Shown: in pieces, positions 1-5,274 of the stretch
Layout of the letters: every line of letters begins with the position of its first letter
How positions within the stretch are numbered: position 1 is the first letter of the stretch
Source of the DNA: Firmicutes bacterium UBA2296
Lineage (GTDB): Bacteria > Bacillota > UBA994
DNA length: 8,271 nt
Direction of reading: 5' to 3'
Assembly (NCBI GenBank): GCA_002345475.1
Contig: DDWC01000099.1
Coordinates: 1 to 8,271, forward strand
Notes under the pieces: model-generated
What the model was told of the DNA's origin: nothing
What the model saw: the letters and a program-made list of their open reading frames with translations, nothing else
The model's database searches: none
Made by a program: the position numbers and the translations under genes

Positions 1-776
1 AGCCCTTTACCATGTTTGGCATCGCCTCATTTTTCTTCTATGTGGTCTTTAAAAATATAATCCCCCCGGAGCTTGCCAGAGATTATCTGGCCGGGGCGGT
101 ACTCCTGGGCGCGGCTCCCTGTACCGCCATGGTGTTTGTGTGGAGTCACCTCACCAAGGGTAACGCCGCGTATACCGTGGTACAGGTGGCCACCAACGAC
201 TTGATCATTCTCCTGGCCTTCACCCCGATCGTAGCCTTCCTGCTCGGTGTGAGTGGATGGACCGTGCCCTGGGCCACGCTTATCCTCTCAGTGGTGCTAT
301 TTGTGGTCATACCGCTGACCGCGGGCATGCTGACCCGTATGTCGGTGATAAAGAACCGTGGTGAAGATTACCTCAACAATGTCTTTCTGCCCAAGTTCAG
401 CAACATAACTGTCGCCGGTCTGTTGCTTACACTAATCATCATATTCTCTTTCCAGGGTGACGTCATATTGCAGAATCCTCTGCATATCTTCCTTATTGCC
501 GTCCCGCTCACCATTCAGACAGTGTTCATTTTCTTTGTGGCCTATCTGGCTGCCCGCGCTCTGCGCCTTAAGCACAGTGTGGCCGCGCCGGCAGGGATGA
601 TTGGCGCATCCAACTTTTTTGAACTGGCCGTTGCCGTGGCGATCTCCCTTTTCGGACCCACATCTCCGGTAGCCCTGGCCACCATAGTCGGTGTCCTGGT
701 GGAAGTCCCGGTGATGCTGATGCTGGTCCGCGTTGCTAACAACACCACACATTGGTTCCCAAAGGAGGCGCAATAA
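1..776 (+). CDS. acr3: Acr3-family arsenite efflux permease, 5' end cut off by the window
   Basis: An inner-membrane secondary transporter that exports arsenite (As(III)), driven by the membrane potential. The frame is open from base 3 (Pro-Phe-Thr before the first Met at 12), so the Met at 12 is internal and the real start lies upstream. About 257 residues are visible against roughly 350 for the family, so about the first 95 are missing. The protein is almost entirely hydrophobic helices. Numbered from Met 12, the family motif GAAPCTAMVFVWS is at 33-45 with the conserved Cys at 37 (codon 120-122), which is essential in characterised Acr3 proteins. The late motif SNFFELAVAVA is at 200-210 with its conserved Glu at 204. 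These residues separate Acr3 from the unrelated ArsB family. The TAA stop (774-776) shares one base with the arsC ATG, so the two are co-transcribed. Any ArsR gene and operator would lie upstream, outside the window. Confidence 0.94.
   Translation, partial: PFTMFGIASFFFYVVFKNIIPPELARDYLAGAVLLGAAPCTAMVFVWSHLTKGNAAYTVVQVATNDLIILLAFTPIVAFLLGVSGWTVPWATLILSVVLFVVIPLTAGMLTRMSVIKNRGEDYLNNVFLPKFSNITVAGLLLTLIIIFSFQGDVILQNPLHIFLIAVPLTIQTVFIFFVAYLAARALRLKHSVAAPAGMIGASNFFELAVAVAISLFGPTSPVALATIVGVLVEVPVMLMLVRVANNTTHWFPKEAQ
761..768 (+). promoter_or_regulatory. Ribosome binding site of arsC
   Basis: AAAGGAGG, inside the last codons of acr3 and seven bases before the ATG at 776. It decides the arsC start: an in-frame TTG at 752 lies upstream of this site and would add eight residues encoded by the Shine-Dalgarno region itself. 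Confidence 0.9.
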
Positions 777-1195
777 TGAACGATAAACCAAAAGTAGCGT
801 TTCTCTGTGTGCACAACTCCTGCCGCAGCCAGATGGCCGAGGCCCTGGGAAAACATCTGGCTTCTGACGTATTTACAAGCTATTCGGCCGGTACAGAGAT
901 GAGGCCCCGCATTAACCAGGACGCGGTGCGGCTGATGAAAGAAATCTATCAGATCGATATGGAAGCAACCCAGAGCGTAAAACTTCTCACGGACTTACCC
1001 AAGCAAGTCGACGTAGTCATCAAAATGGGCTGCGAGGTGGTCTGCCCCTTCTGGCCGGCCAAGTATCAGGAAGATTGGGGACTTGAGGACCCCACCGGCA
1101 AGAGCGACGAGGAGTTCAAAGCTATTATCGCCAAGATCGACGAAAACATTCTCAGGCTGGCCCAGGACATAAAGGATGGGAAGATACCCTTCTAG
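776..1195 (+). CDS. arsC: Arsenate reductase, thioredoxin-coupled, low-molecular-weight phosphatase fold
   Basis: A cytoplasmic enzyme of 139 residues reducing arsenate (As(V)) to arsenite, the substrate of the Acr3 pump encoded just upstream. The N-terminal P-loop CVHNSCR at 11-17 is the CX5R signature of the low-molecular-weight tyrosine phosphatase fold, with nucleophile Cys11 and Arg17. The general-acid Asp is in DPTG at 105-108. Two further cysteines, Cys86 and Cys90 (GCEVVCP), would pass the disulfide out to thioredoxin. They are only three residues apart, whereas Staphylococcus pI258 ArsC has six between Cys82 and Cys89; from memory the short form occurs in other anaerobes. The start at 776 is set by the AAAGGAGG site and by the one-base overlap with acr3 (TAATG). 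The glutaredoxin-type ArsC is excluded by the P-loop. Confidence 0.95.
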   Translation: MNDKPKVAFLCVHNSCRSQMAEALGKHLASDVFTSYSAGTEMRPRINQDAVRLMKEIYQIDMEATQSVKLLTDLPKQVDVVIKMGCEVVCPFWPAKYQEDWGLEDPTGKSDEEFKAIIAKIDENILRLAQDIKDGKIPF

Positions 1196-1216
1196 CATTC
1201 GGAAAGAGGAAGGAAA

Positions 1217-1320
1217 ACGACAGCCTGATGGGTGCCTGATCAGACAAATAGACCGCTGACCCGGGAAGGGAGTACCACTCACCGTCACCACTGACGGGGC
1301 ACTGTTACCACAGCCGGGGA
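1217..1320 (+). repeat. Degenerate copy (A) of the intergenic repeat family
   Basis: It opens with ACGACAGCCTGATGGGT, shared exactly with the left end of the repeat region at 2791. About 70 bases later comes CCACTGACGGGGCACTGTTACCA, matching CCACTGACGGGGACACTGTCACCA of copies B and C with one deletion and one substitution. The stretch between aligns only loosely. It ends near the CCGGGGAG stretch, where similarity to copy B fades. It lies between arsC and the convergent M20 gene and contains no convincing ORF. The rest of this spacer (1321-1435) holds nothing I recognise. Confidence 0.75.
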
Positions 1321-1435
1321 GAAAGCGAAGTCTCTGCTCTCATGGCTTATGATGTGGCCCCTACCGCCGAAGTATAGGAGCAGGAAAGCCATACGTATTG
1401 CGTCCTGTCCAGCAGCTGAGCGGCCAAGCGCCAAA

Positions 1436-1485
1436 CACCTTAAAACAACCCTGGACCGTAACCGGTTCAGGGTTGTTTTAAGGTG
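1436..1485. terminator. Bidirectional intrinsic terminator between arsC and the M20 gene
   Basis: A long hairpin: arm 1436-1458 pairs with 1463-1485 across a 4-base loop (TAAC), 23 base pairs with one mismatch at 1454/1467. The GC-rich core (ACCCTG/CAGGGT and ACCG/CGGT) is flanked by an A-rich tract on the left and a T-rich tract (TTGTTTT) on the right. It can therefore work in both directions. It directly abuts the stop codon of the minus-strand M20 gene and is 240 bases downstream of arsC, the expected place between convergent genes. Confidence 0.88.
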
Positions 1486-2673
1486 CTAGCTCCGATACTC
1501 CCCAGGCACCTGGGCCAGGTGCGATCTCTTGATCTGCTCCTGAAACTGCGTGCTGGCGAGGATATCGATGGCTGTCATAGCCAATCCCTTGGCGCCCTTG
1601 ATGGCAATTTCGTCGGCGCGAGGGGAGGCGGAATGCTCGGTGTATTCGAGGTTGTGTGAGTTCACCCCGGCCGGAGCAATCCAGAGATATTCGTGGATGG
1701 CTGGGATCTTGATAGAAACATTGCCGATGTCTGAGGAACCGTACATGCCAGTGGGGTTGGCCCACTCCATTTCTTCGCCAAGCTGGGTCATGTTGGCCTT
1801 AAAGGCTTCGCCCATGGGTTTGTTGGGGTAGCGTTCCGCGTACATGCGGTGTACGTGGATCTCAGGAGCGGCGCCGGTGAGGGCCGCGGCCGCGTTGGCG
1901 GCCTGGGTCACCTTAGCGGCCAGCTTTTCAAGATCCAGCAGTGTCTCGGCACGCAGGCTGAAGGTGCAGGCGGCCTCGCCGGGTATGATGTTGGCGGCCA
2001 GGCCTCCGTTGGTGATAATGCCGTTGACGTTGTCCTGCATGGCAAAGGTCGGTCGCAGCATATCGATATGCTGGAAGGTGCTTAGCACTGCGTTTAAGGC
2101 GTTTATTCCCCGGCCGGGCGCCGAGGAGTGGGCAGACTTGCCGGTGAAGGCGATGTCGATAGAAGTCGCCGCGCGTCCCCCGCGTCCCACCAGTGACTTG
2201 CCTGACGAAGGGTGCATCATCAGGGCGAAGTCCACGTCATCGAAAACCCCGGCTTCCATCAGGATTATTTTCCCGCCGTCGGCCTCTTCCCCGGGAGTGC
2301 CGATGACGGACACAGTACCGGCGAACTCAGACATTACAGCGGCTGCTCCCAGGAAAGCGCCTACGGCGCAGGTGGCGATTACATTATGCCCGCAGGCGTG
2401 ACCAATGCCGGGCAGGGAATCGTACTCCGCCAGGAAGGCTACGTGCGGCCCCTTTGCTGCTCCTGTCTTGCGCGCCACGAAGGCTGTGTCCAGCCCTCCC
2501 ACTCCCACTGTGACATCGAAGCCTTCCTGCCGCAGCAAGTCTGCTATAAAACCCGCCGACTTGTGTTCTGTGAGGGATACCTCGGGGTGTGAATGAATGT
2601 CGTGGGATAGGCGCACCAGCTTATCCGCCAGTTCATCTATTTTGTGCATCGCTCTCTGTTTTGTTTCATGCAT
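1486..2673 (-). CDS. M20-family metallopeptidase / amidohydrolase (aminoacylase-1-like 2, AbgB-like)
   Basis: A 395-residue, probably cytoplasmic hydrolase of an amide or dipeptide bond; no signal peptide. The catalytic domain is split around a lid/dimerisation domain, as in the M20D and aminoacylase-1-like-2 groups. The core motif AEYDSLPGIGHACGHN at 82-97 supplies metal-ligand candidates Cys94 and His96. GTPGEEADGG at 125-134 holds the paired Glu129/Glu130 (catalytic base and metal ligand), and His154 (MMHPSS) is the next ligand. His347 in the C-terminal part is the likely last ligand. The inserted domain spans about 165-275 and includes GKSAHSS (179-185). Relatives hydrolyse p-aminobenzoyl-glutamate, N-acyl amino acids or beta-alanyl dipeptides, and the sequence does not choose among them. 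The start at 2673 is preceded by a G-rich site; an in-frame ATG at 2649 is the alternative and would drop eight residues. It is an isolated gene with no partner to hint at its substrate. Confidence 0.9.
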   Translation of the reverse strand: MHETKQRAMHKIDELADKLVRLSHDIHSHPEVSLTEHKSAGFIADLLRQEGFDVTVGVGGLDTAFVARKTGAAKGPHVAFLAEYDSLPGIGHACGHNVIATCAVGAFLGAAAVMSEFAGTVSVIGTPGEEADGGKIILMEAGVFDDVDFALMMHPSSGKSLVGRGGRAATSIDIAFTGKSAHSSAPGRGINALNAVLSTFQHIDMLRPTFAMQDNVNGIITNGGLAANIIPGEAACTFSLRAETLLDLEKLAAKVTQAANAAAALTGAAPEIHVHRMYAERYPNKPMGEAFKANMTQLGEEMEWANPTGMYGSSDIGNVSIKIPAIHEYLWIAPAGVNSHNLEYTEHSASPRADEIAIKGAKGLAMTAIDILASTQFQEQIKRSHLAQVPGEYRS

Positions 2674-2790
2674 ATGTTTGACCCCCCGCTATTTTATTAC
2701 CATATGCGTAATATTCGGCGCGTCGGGGTCCATACCTGCCAGGAACAAATAACAACTCAGCCACAGAGGTGAGCAGGACCTGACCATATT
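2674..2790. other. Upstream region of the M20 gene, no gene
   Basis: This is AT-richer sequence upstream of the minus-strand M20 gene. On the minus strand a TAATAAAAT stretch (2691-2699) is the nearest thing to a -10 box, but it lies too close to the Shine-Dalgarno and lacks a matching -35. No ORF, RNA gene or clear operator is visible. Confidence 0.4.
2682..2687 (-). promoter_or_regulatory. Likely ribosome binding site of the M20 gene
   Basis: On the minus strand six Gs (GGGGGGT) lie eight bases before the ATG at 2673. It is not a perfect AGGAGG but is the only purine-rich site correctly placed for that start. I found no convincing -35/-10 pair upstream. Confidence 0.55.
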
Positions 2791-2851
2791 ACGACAGCCT
2801 GATGGGTACTGATTTGCCTGATGGACTTTGATACGGGGAGGGGAATACCGA

Positions 2852-2983
2852 CACTGAAACCACTGACGGGGACACTGTCACCACAGGGGAGGCGGTTTGG
2901 ATGGGTCGTATGTCGTCTGTGTCTTGTCGCTTGTGTCAGTATACCTCAGTCTAACTTCAAATCTCTAATCTCCAACTTCTAGT
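2852..2983 (+). repeat. Direct repeat copy B (132 bases)
   Basis: It matches 3068-3199 at a constant offset of 216 bases with about 10 substitutions and no gap (about 92% identity by hand count). It begins CACTGAAACCACTGACGGGG and ends in the heptamer-phased tract CTAATCTCCAACTTCTAGT. It includes the imperfect palindrome GGGGACACTGTCACC at 2868-2882. Confidence 0.92.
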
Positions 2984-3007
2984 CCTGCGACAGCCTGCTG
3001 AGATATA

Positions 3008-3028
3008 GCCGCCAGCCGCCAGCCGCCA
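3008..3028 (+). repeat. Heptamer tandem repeat GCCGCCA x3
   Basis: Three exact tandem copies of the 7-base unit GCCGCCA, placed between direct repeat copies B and C. This is one of several 7-base-periodic tracts in the same gap. Confidence 0.9.
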
Positions 3029-3067
3029 GGCTCCAGAAGAAAGGGGCGACCAAGTGGGGCAACCGGG

Positions 3068-3199
3068 CACTGAAACCACTGACGGGGACACTGTCACCAC
3101 AGGGGAGGCGGTTTCGATGGGTCGTATGTCTTCTGTCCCTTGTTGCTTGTGTTAGTATACCTCGGTCTAACTTCAAACTTCTAATCTCCAACTTCGAGT
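3068..3199 (+). repeat. Direct repeat copy C (132 bases)
   Basis: The partner of copy B. Two parts read in 7-base steps: TCTTCTG/TCCCTTG/TTGCTTG/TGTTAGT at 3129-3156, and TCTAACT/TCAAACT/TCTAATC/TCCAACT/TCGAGTG at 3166-3200. The imperfect palindrome GGGGACACTGTCACC is at 3084-3098. Confidence 0.92.
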
Positions 3200-3269
3200 G
3201 CTATTCCTGGCCTCGACCATCAGCTATCCTTCAGTAAAATCAGGTTTGATCAGGCTGTCGTTCCCCCTA

Positions 3270-3298
3270 TGGCACCAATATCCTCGTCTGCGGTGCCA
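3270..3298. terminator. Weak hairpin downstream of cheB
   Basis: TGGCACC (3270-3276) pairs with GGTGCCA (3292-3298) across a 15-base loop, about 33 bases past the cheB stop on the minus strand. It has no T-tract, so it is a weak candidate for the end of the chemotaxis transcript. No better one is visible in this gap. Confidence 0.3.
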
Positions 3299-3302
3299 GT
3301 GA

Positions 3303-3330
3303 GCAACGAAGAGCAAGCAACGAGCAACGA
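3303..3330 (+). repeat. Heptamer tract GCAACGA (three of four units exact)
   Basis: It reads GCAACGA/AGAGCAA/GCAACGA/GCAACGA in 7-base steps. It abuts the cheB stop codon (TTA at 3331-3333 on this strand), so the repeat tract touches the end of the chemotaxis operon. Confidence 0.85.
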
Positions 3331-4368
3331 TTACTCGAAGAGATGGCTGAGCAGGGCCCCGGGGATGTCGTTAAGGGCGCACTGCGTAGCCACAGCGCCC
3401 AGTTCATAGGCAATTTTGGGCATGCCGTACACCACCGAAGAGGCCTCGTCCTGGCCAAAGGTCATGGCACCCTTCCGCCTCATGTTCAGCAAACCCCGGG
3501 CCCCGTCGTGACCCATGCCGGTAAGAAGAATGCCGACAGAATTTCTGCCCACCTCGTTGGCGACAGAGTCGAAAAGCACGTCCACCGAAGGACAGTGCCC
3601 GCTCACTTTGGCCTCCTGATACTTGCATTCCACCACCAGACCCTGTTCAGTTCGCTTCACGCGCATCTGATAATCACCGGGGGCCAGCAGTGCGGTGCCC
3701 GGCAGAATGCGGTCACCGGATACCGCTTCCTTGACATGTAACTGGGTGTTGTTATTGAGCCTCTCGGCATACATGCGGGTAAAGACCGGCGGCATGTGCT
3801 GTACTATCACTATCCCCGGCATGTTCGCCGGCAGCTGGCGCAGCACGCGCAGCAAAGCCTCGGTGCCACCGGTTGAAGCCCCCATGGCCACTATCTGTGT
3901 GCCTCGGCTACCTCCCGTGGCGCGGCGGCTCTGGAGAAGTTTTTCTGGTCCACTTGTGTCGGGACGCGAGGTGGCGGCGATTTTTATCTTTCGCACAATC
4001 TCCCGAATGAAAGTGTCCATATCCGTCGTTGAGGTACCACGCGGTTTGGCCACAAAATCCACAGCACCTGCCTCCAGTGCTTCAAGAACACGGTTCTCAG
4101 AAGAACTGATGACCACCACTGGCATGGGGTGCTGCGCCATTAGACGCCGCAGGAACTCCAGTCCGTTCATCCTGGGCATGTTGACATCCAGGGTTATGAC
4201 ATCAGGCTCCAGCTCGTTAATCAAGTCCACCGCTTCATAGGCATCGCCGGCCATTCCTATGACCTCGATGCGGCGATCGGAACTGATGCCGCGGCGAATT
4301 CCTTCGCGCGCCACCAGGGAGTCGTCCACCACCAAAACGCGTATTTTCTGTATGCTCACTGTGCTCAA
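3331..4368 (-). CDS. cheB: Chemotaxis response regulator protein-glutamate methylesterase CheB
   Basis: Removes methyl groups from chemoreceptor glutamates (and deamidates glutamines) during adaptation; activated when CheA phosphorylates its receiver domain. It is 345 residues, normal for the family. The receiver domain is about 8-128: acidic pair Asp15/Asp16 in VVDDS, phospho-acceptor Asp61 in TLDVNMP, switch Lys108 in VAKP. After a linker of about 25 residues the esterase domain runs about 157-345, with all three catalytic residues: Ser165 (GASTGG), His191 (QHMPP) and Asp288 (GMGHDGA). It overlaps cheR by four bases (TTGA), indicating translational coupling. The start given is the TTG at 4368, with AGGAAGG at 4370-4376 close upstream. 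The GTG at 4359 is a real alternative, three residues shorter and with a roomier ten-base spacer. No CheA lies in the window to phosphorylate it. Confidence 0.96.
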   Translation of the reverse strand: MSTVSIQKIRVLVVDDSLVAREGIRRGISSDRRIEVIGMAGDAYEAVDLINELEPDVITLDVNMPRMNGLEFLRRLMAQHPMPVVVISSSENRVLEALEAGAVDFVAKPRGTSTTDMDTFIREIVRKIKIAATSRPDTSGPEKLLQSRRATGGSRGTQIVAMGASTGGTEALLRVLRQLPANMPGIVIVQHMPPVFTRMYAERLNNNTQLHVKEAVSGDRILPGTALLAPGDYQMRVKRTEQGLVVECKYQEAKVSGHCPSVDVLFDSVANEVGRNSVGILLTGMGHDGARGLLNMRRKGAMTFGQDEASSVVYGMPKIAYELGAVATQCALNDIPGALLSHLFE

Positions 4369-5177
4369 TCCTTCCTGTAGACGGCCGGCCGTACATAGGC
4401 GAAGCCCGATGAGCCGCGGGCAATGGTCTCGGTATGTCCTATGAAGAGGTAACCTCCGGGCTCAAGATTCTCGTAAAACCGCTGAATGAGCTTGCTGCGA
4501 GTGGCCTCATCAAAGTAGATCATCACGTTGCGACAGAAGATGGCGTGGAATCTGCGTTTAAAGGGGAACCTGTCTTCCATGAGGTTAAAACGTCGTATGG
4601 TGACATTGTTTTTAATGTTGTCACATACCACATATTCGGGGCCGTGAGGTCGGAAATACTTGCGCACCCAGTCCGGAGGCAGTTTCTCCACGGATGTAGC
4701 AGGGTAGGCACCGCTGATAGCTTTGGCCAAAGCCTGAGTGGAAATATCTGTGGCCAGAAGCCCTGTGTCCCAACGATTAGGCTGCCCAGAAAAATAGTCG
4801 GCATTAAGCATGGCTAGAGTGTAGGGTTCTTCTCCGGAAGAGCAACCCGCGCTCCATACCCGCAAATCTCGATCCTTTATGGACGACTCCCAGTAGGGTA
4901 GTAAGGCATTGCGATAAAACTCAAAGTGTTCGGGTTCCCGCATGAAGTAGGTGTGGTTGGTAGATATCTTGTCAATCAGACGCACCGCGGCTTCGCCGCT
5001 GGTATCGCTGACAATATACTCGTAGTAATCAGAGAAGGTGGCAAAGCCCAGCTGTGCCAGGGTGGTGCCCAGGCGTCCTACCACCAGAGGCTGCTTTTCA
5101 CGGCCCAGGTTTATGCCGTAGTTTTCCTTGATATAGTTCTTCAGTTTCTCGTACTCGGCTGGCTTAATCGGAATCAT
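4365..5177 (-). CDS. cheR: Chemotaxis protein methyltransferase CheR
   Basis: Transfers methyl groups from S-adenosylmethionine to glutamates of chemoreceptor signalling domains; the opposing enzyme, CheB, is encoded next. It is 270 residues: an all-helical N-terminal domain (about 1-65), then the methyltransferase domain. Visible motifs are STNHTYFMRE (72-81), the SAM-binding loop GCSSGEEPYTLAM (111-123), ATDIS (142-146), CRNVMIYF (215-222) and GHTET (247-251). In the beta-subdomain, KYFRPHGPEY (173-182) is shorter than the Gly-Thr-Gly-containing loop of enteric CheR. By the published criterion (Perez and Stock) that suggests a receptor-pentapeptide-independent enzyme. The start chosen is ATG 5177, because AGGTG at 5184-5188 lies six bases upstream. 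A GTG at 5186 would overlap that site and add three residues. It lies 97 bases after the receptor gene and overlaps cheB by four bases. Confidence 0.96.
   Translation of the reverse strand: MIPIKPAEYEKLKNYIKENYGINLGREKQPLVVGRLGTTLAQLGFATFSDYYEYIVSDTSGEAAVRLIDKISTNHTYFMREPEHFEFYRNALLPYWESSIKDRDLRVWSAGCSSGEEPYTLAMLNADYFSGQPNRWDTGLLATDISTQALAKAISGAYPATSVEKLPPDWVRKYFRPHGPEYVVCDNIKNNVTIRRFNLMEDRFPFKRRFHAIFCRNVMIYFDEATRSKLIQRFYENLEPGGYLFIGHTETIARGSSGFAYVRPAVYRKD
4370..4376 (-). promoter_or_regulatory. Ribosome binding site of cheB
   Basis: AGGAAGG on the minus strand, inside the last codons of cheR. It is followed after one base by TTG (4368) and after ten bases by GTG (4359). The sequence alone leaves the choice open: TTG gives the TTGA overlap, GTG a more usual spacing. 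Confidence 0.7.
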
Positions 5178-5183
5178 TTTGCA

Positions 5184-5188
5184 CACCT
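5184..5188 (-). promoter_or_regulatory. Ribosome binding site of cheR
   Basis: AGGTG on the minus strand, six bases before ATG 5177. It favours that start over the GTG at 5186, which falls inside the site. Confidence 0.65.
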
Positions 5189-5198
5189 GCCTGTCAGC

Positions 5199-5223
5199 CA
5201 GCGGCGTCGTGAAGACGCCGCTG
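5199..5223 (-). terminator. GC-rich hairpin between the receptor gene and cheR
   Basis: CAGCGGCGTC (5199-5208) pairs perfectly with GACGCCGCTG (5214-5223) across a five-base loop. It sits 52 bases after the receptor stop and about 10 bases before the cheR Shine-Dalgarno. There is no T-tract, so full termination is unlikely. Partial attenuation, or a 3' end that stabilises the abundant receptor message relative to cheR-cheB, is plausible but inferred. Confidence 0.55.
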
Positions 5224-5274
5224 ACCTGATTATGCTTACTGTTAATGATCTCTAATGATTGTATCGGCCACGAC

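Larger units (their letters stand above)
2791..3261. repeat. 471-base composite repeat bounded by 13-base inverted repeats
   Basis: The ends are ACGACAGCCTGAT (2791-2803) and its exact reverse complement ATCAGGCTGTCGT (3249-3261). Beyond the 13 bases, both ends also carry a second CCTGAT, in the same orientation and within about 20 bases. Inside are two 132-base direct repeats, an extra CGACAGCCTG at 2988-2997 that opens the second unit, and tracts with 7-base periodicity. No transposase and no clear target-site duplication is visible. It may be a non-autonomous MITE-like element, or a cluster of a genome-specific intergenic repeat. The structure is seen in the sequence; mobility is inference. 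Confidence 0.7.

Noticed and set aside
12..14. ATG at 12 as the start of the arsenite permease
   Set aside because: In-frame codons before it match the family (Pro-Phe-Thr), no ribosome binding site precedes it, and about 95 residues of the family are missing.
1341..1376. Tiny ORF (ATG...TAG, 11 codons) behind arsC
   Set aside because: No ribosome binding site, no recognisable peptide, and it sits in an otherwise featureless spacer.
1844..2401. Long plus-strand ORF of 185 codons opposite the M20 gene
   Set aside because: It is a shadow of the M20 coding sequence, which has full catalytic motifs on the minus strand; no plausible ribosome binding site or domain.
2979..3191. A 70-codon minus-strand ORF inside the repeat region
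   Set aside because: It runs across the heptamer tracts and both repeat units, has no recognisable domain, and its composition follows the repeats.
3008..3330. Possible CRISPR array because of repeated short units
   Set aside because: The units are seven bases and directly adjacent, with no spacers, no 25-40 base repeats and no cas genes.
3695..4240. Plus-strand ORF of 181 codons opposite cheB
   Set aside because: It lies entirely within cheB, whose receiver and esterase residues are intact; composition is that of an antisense frame.
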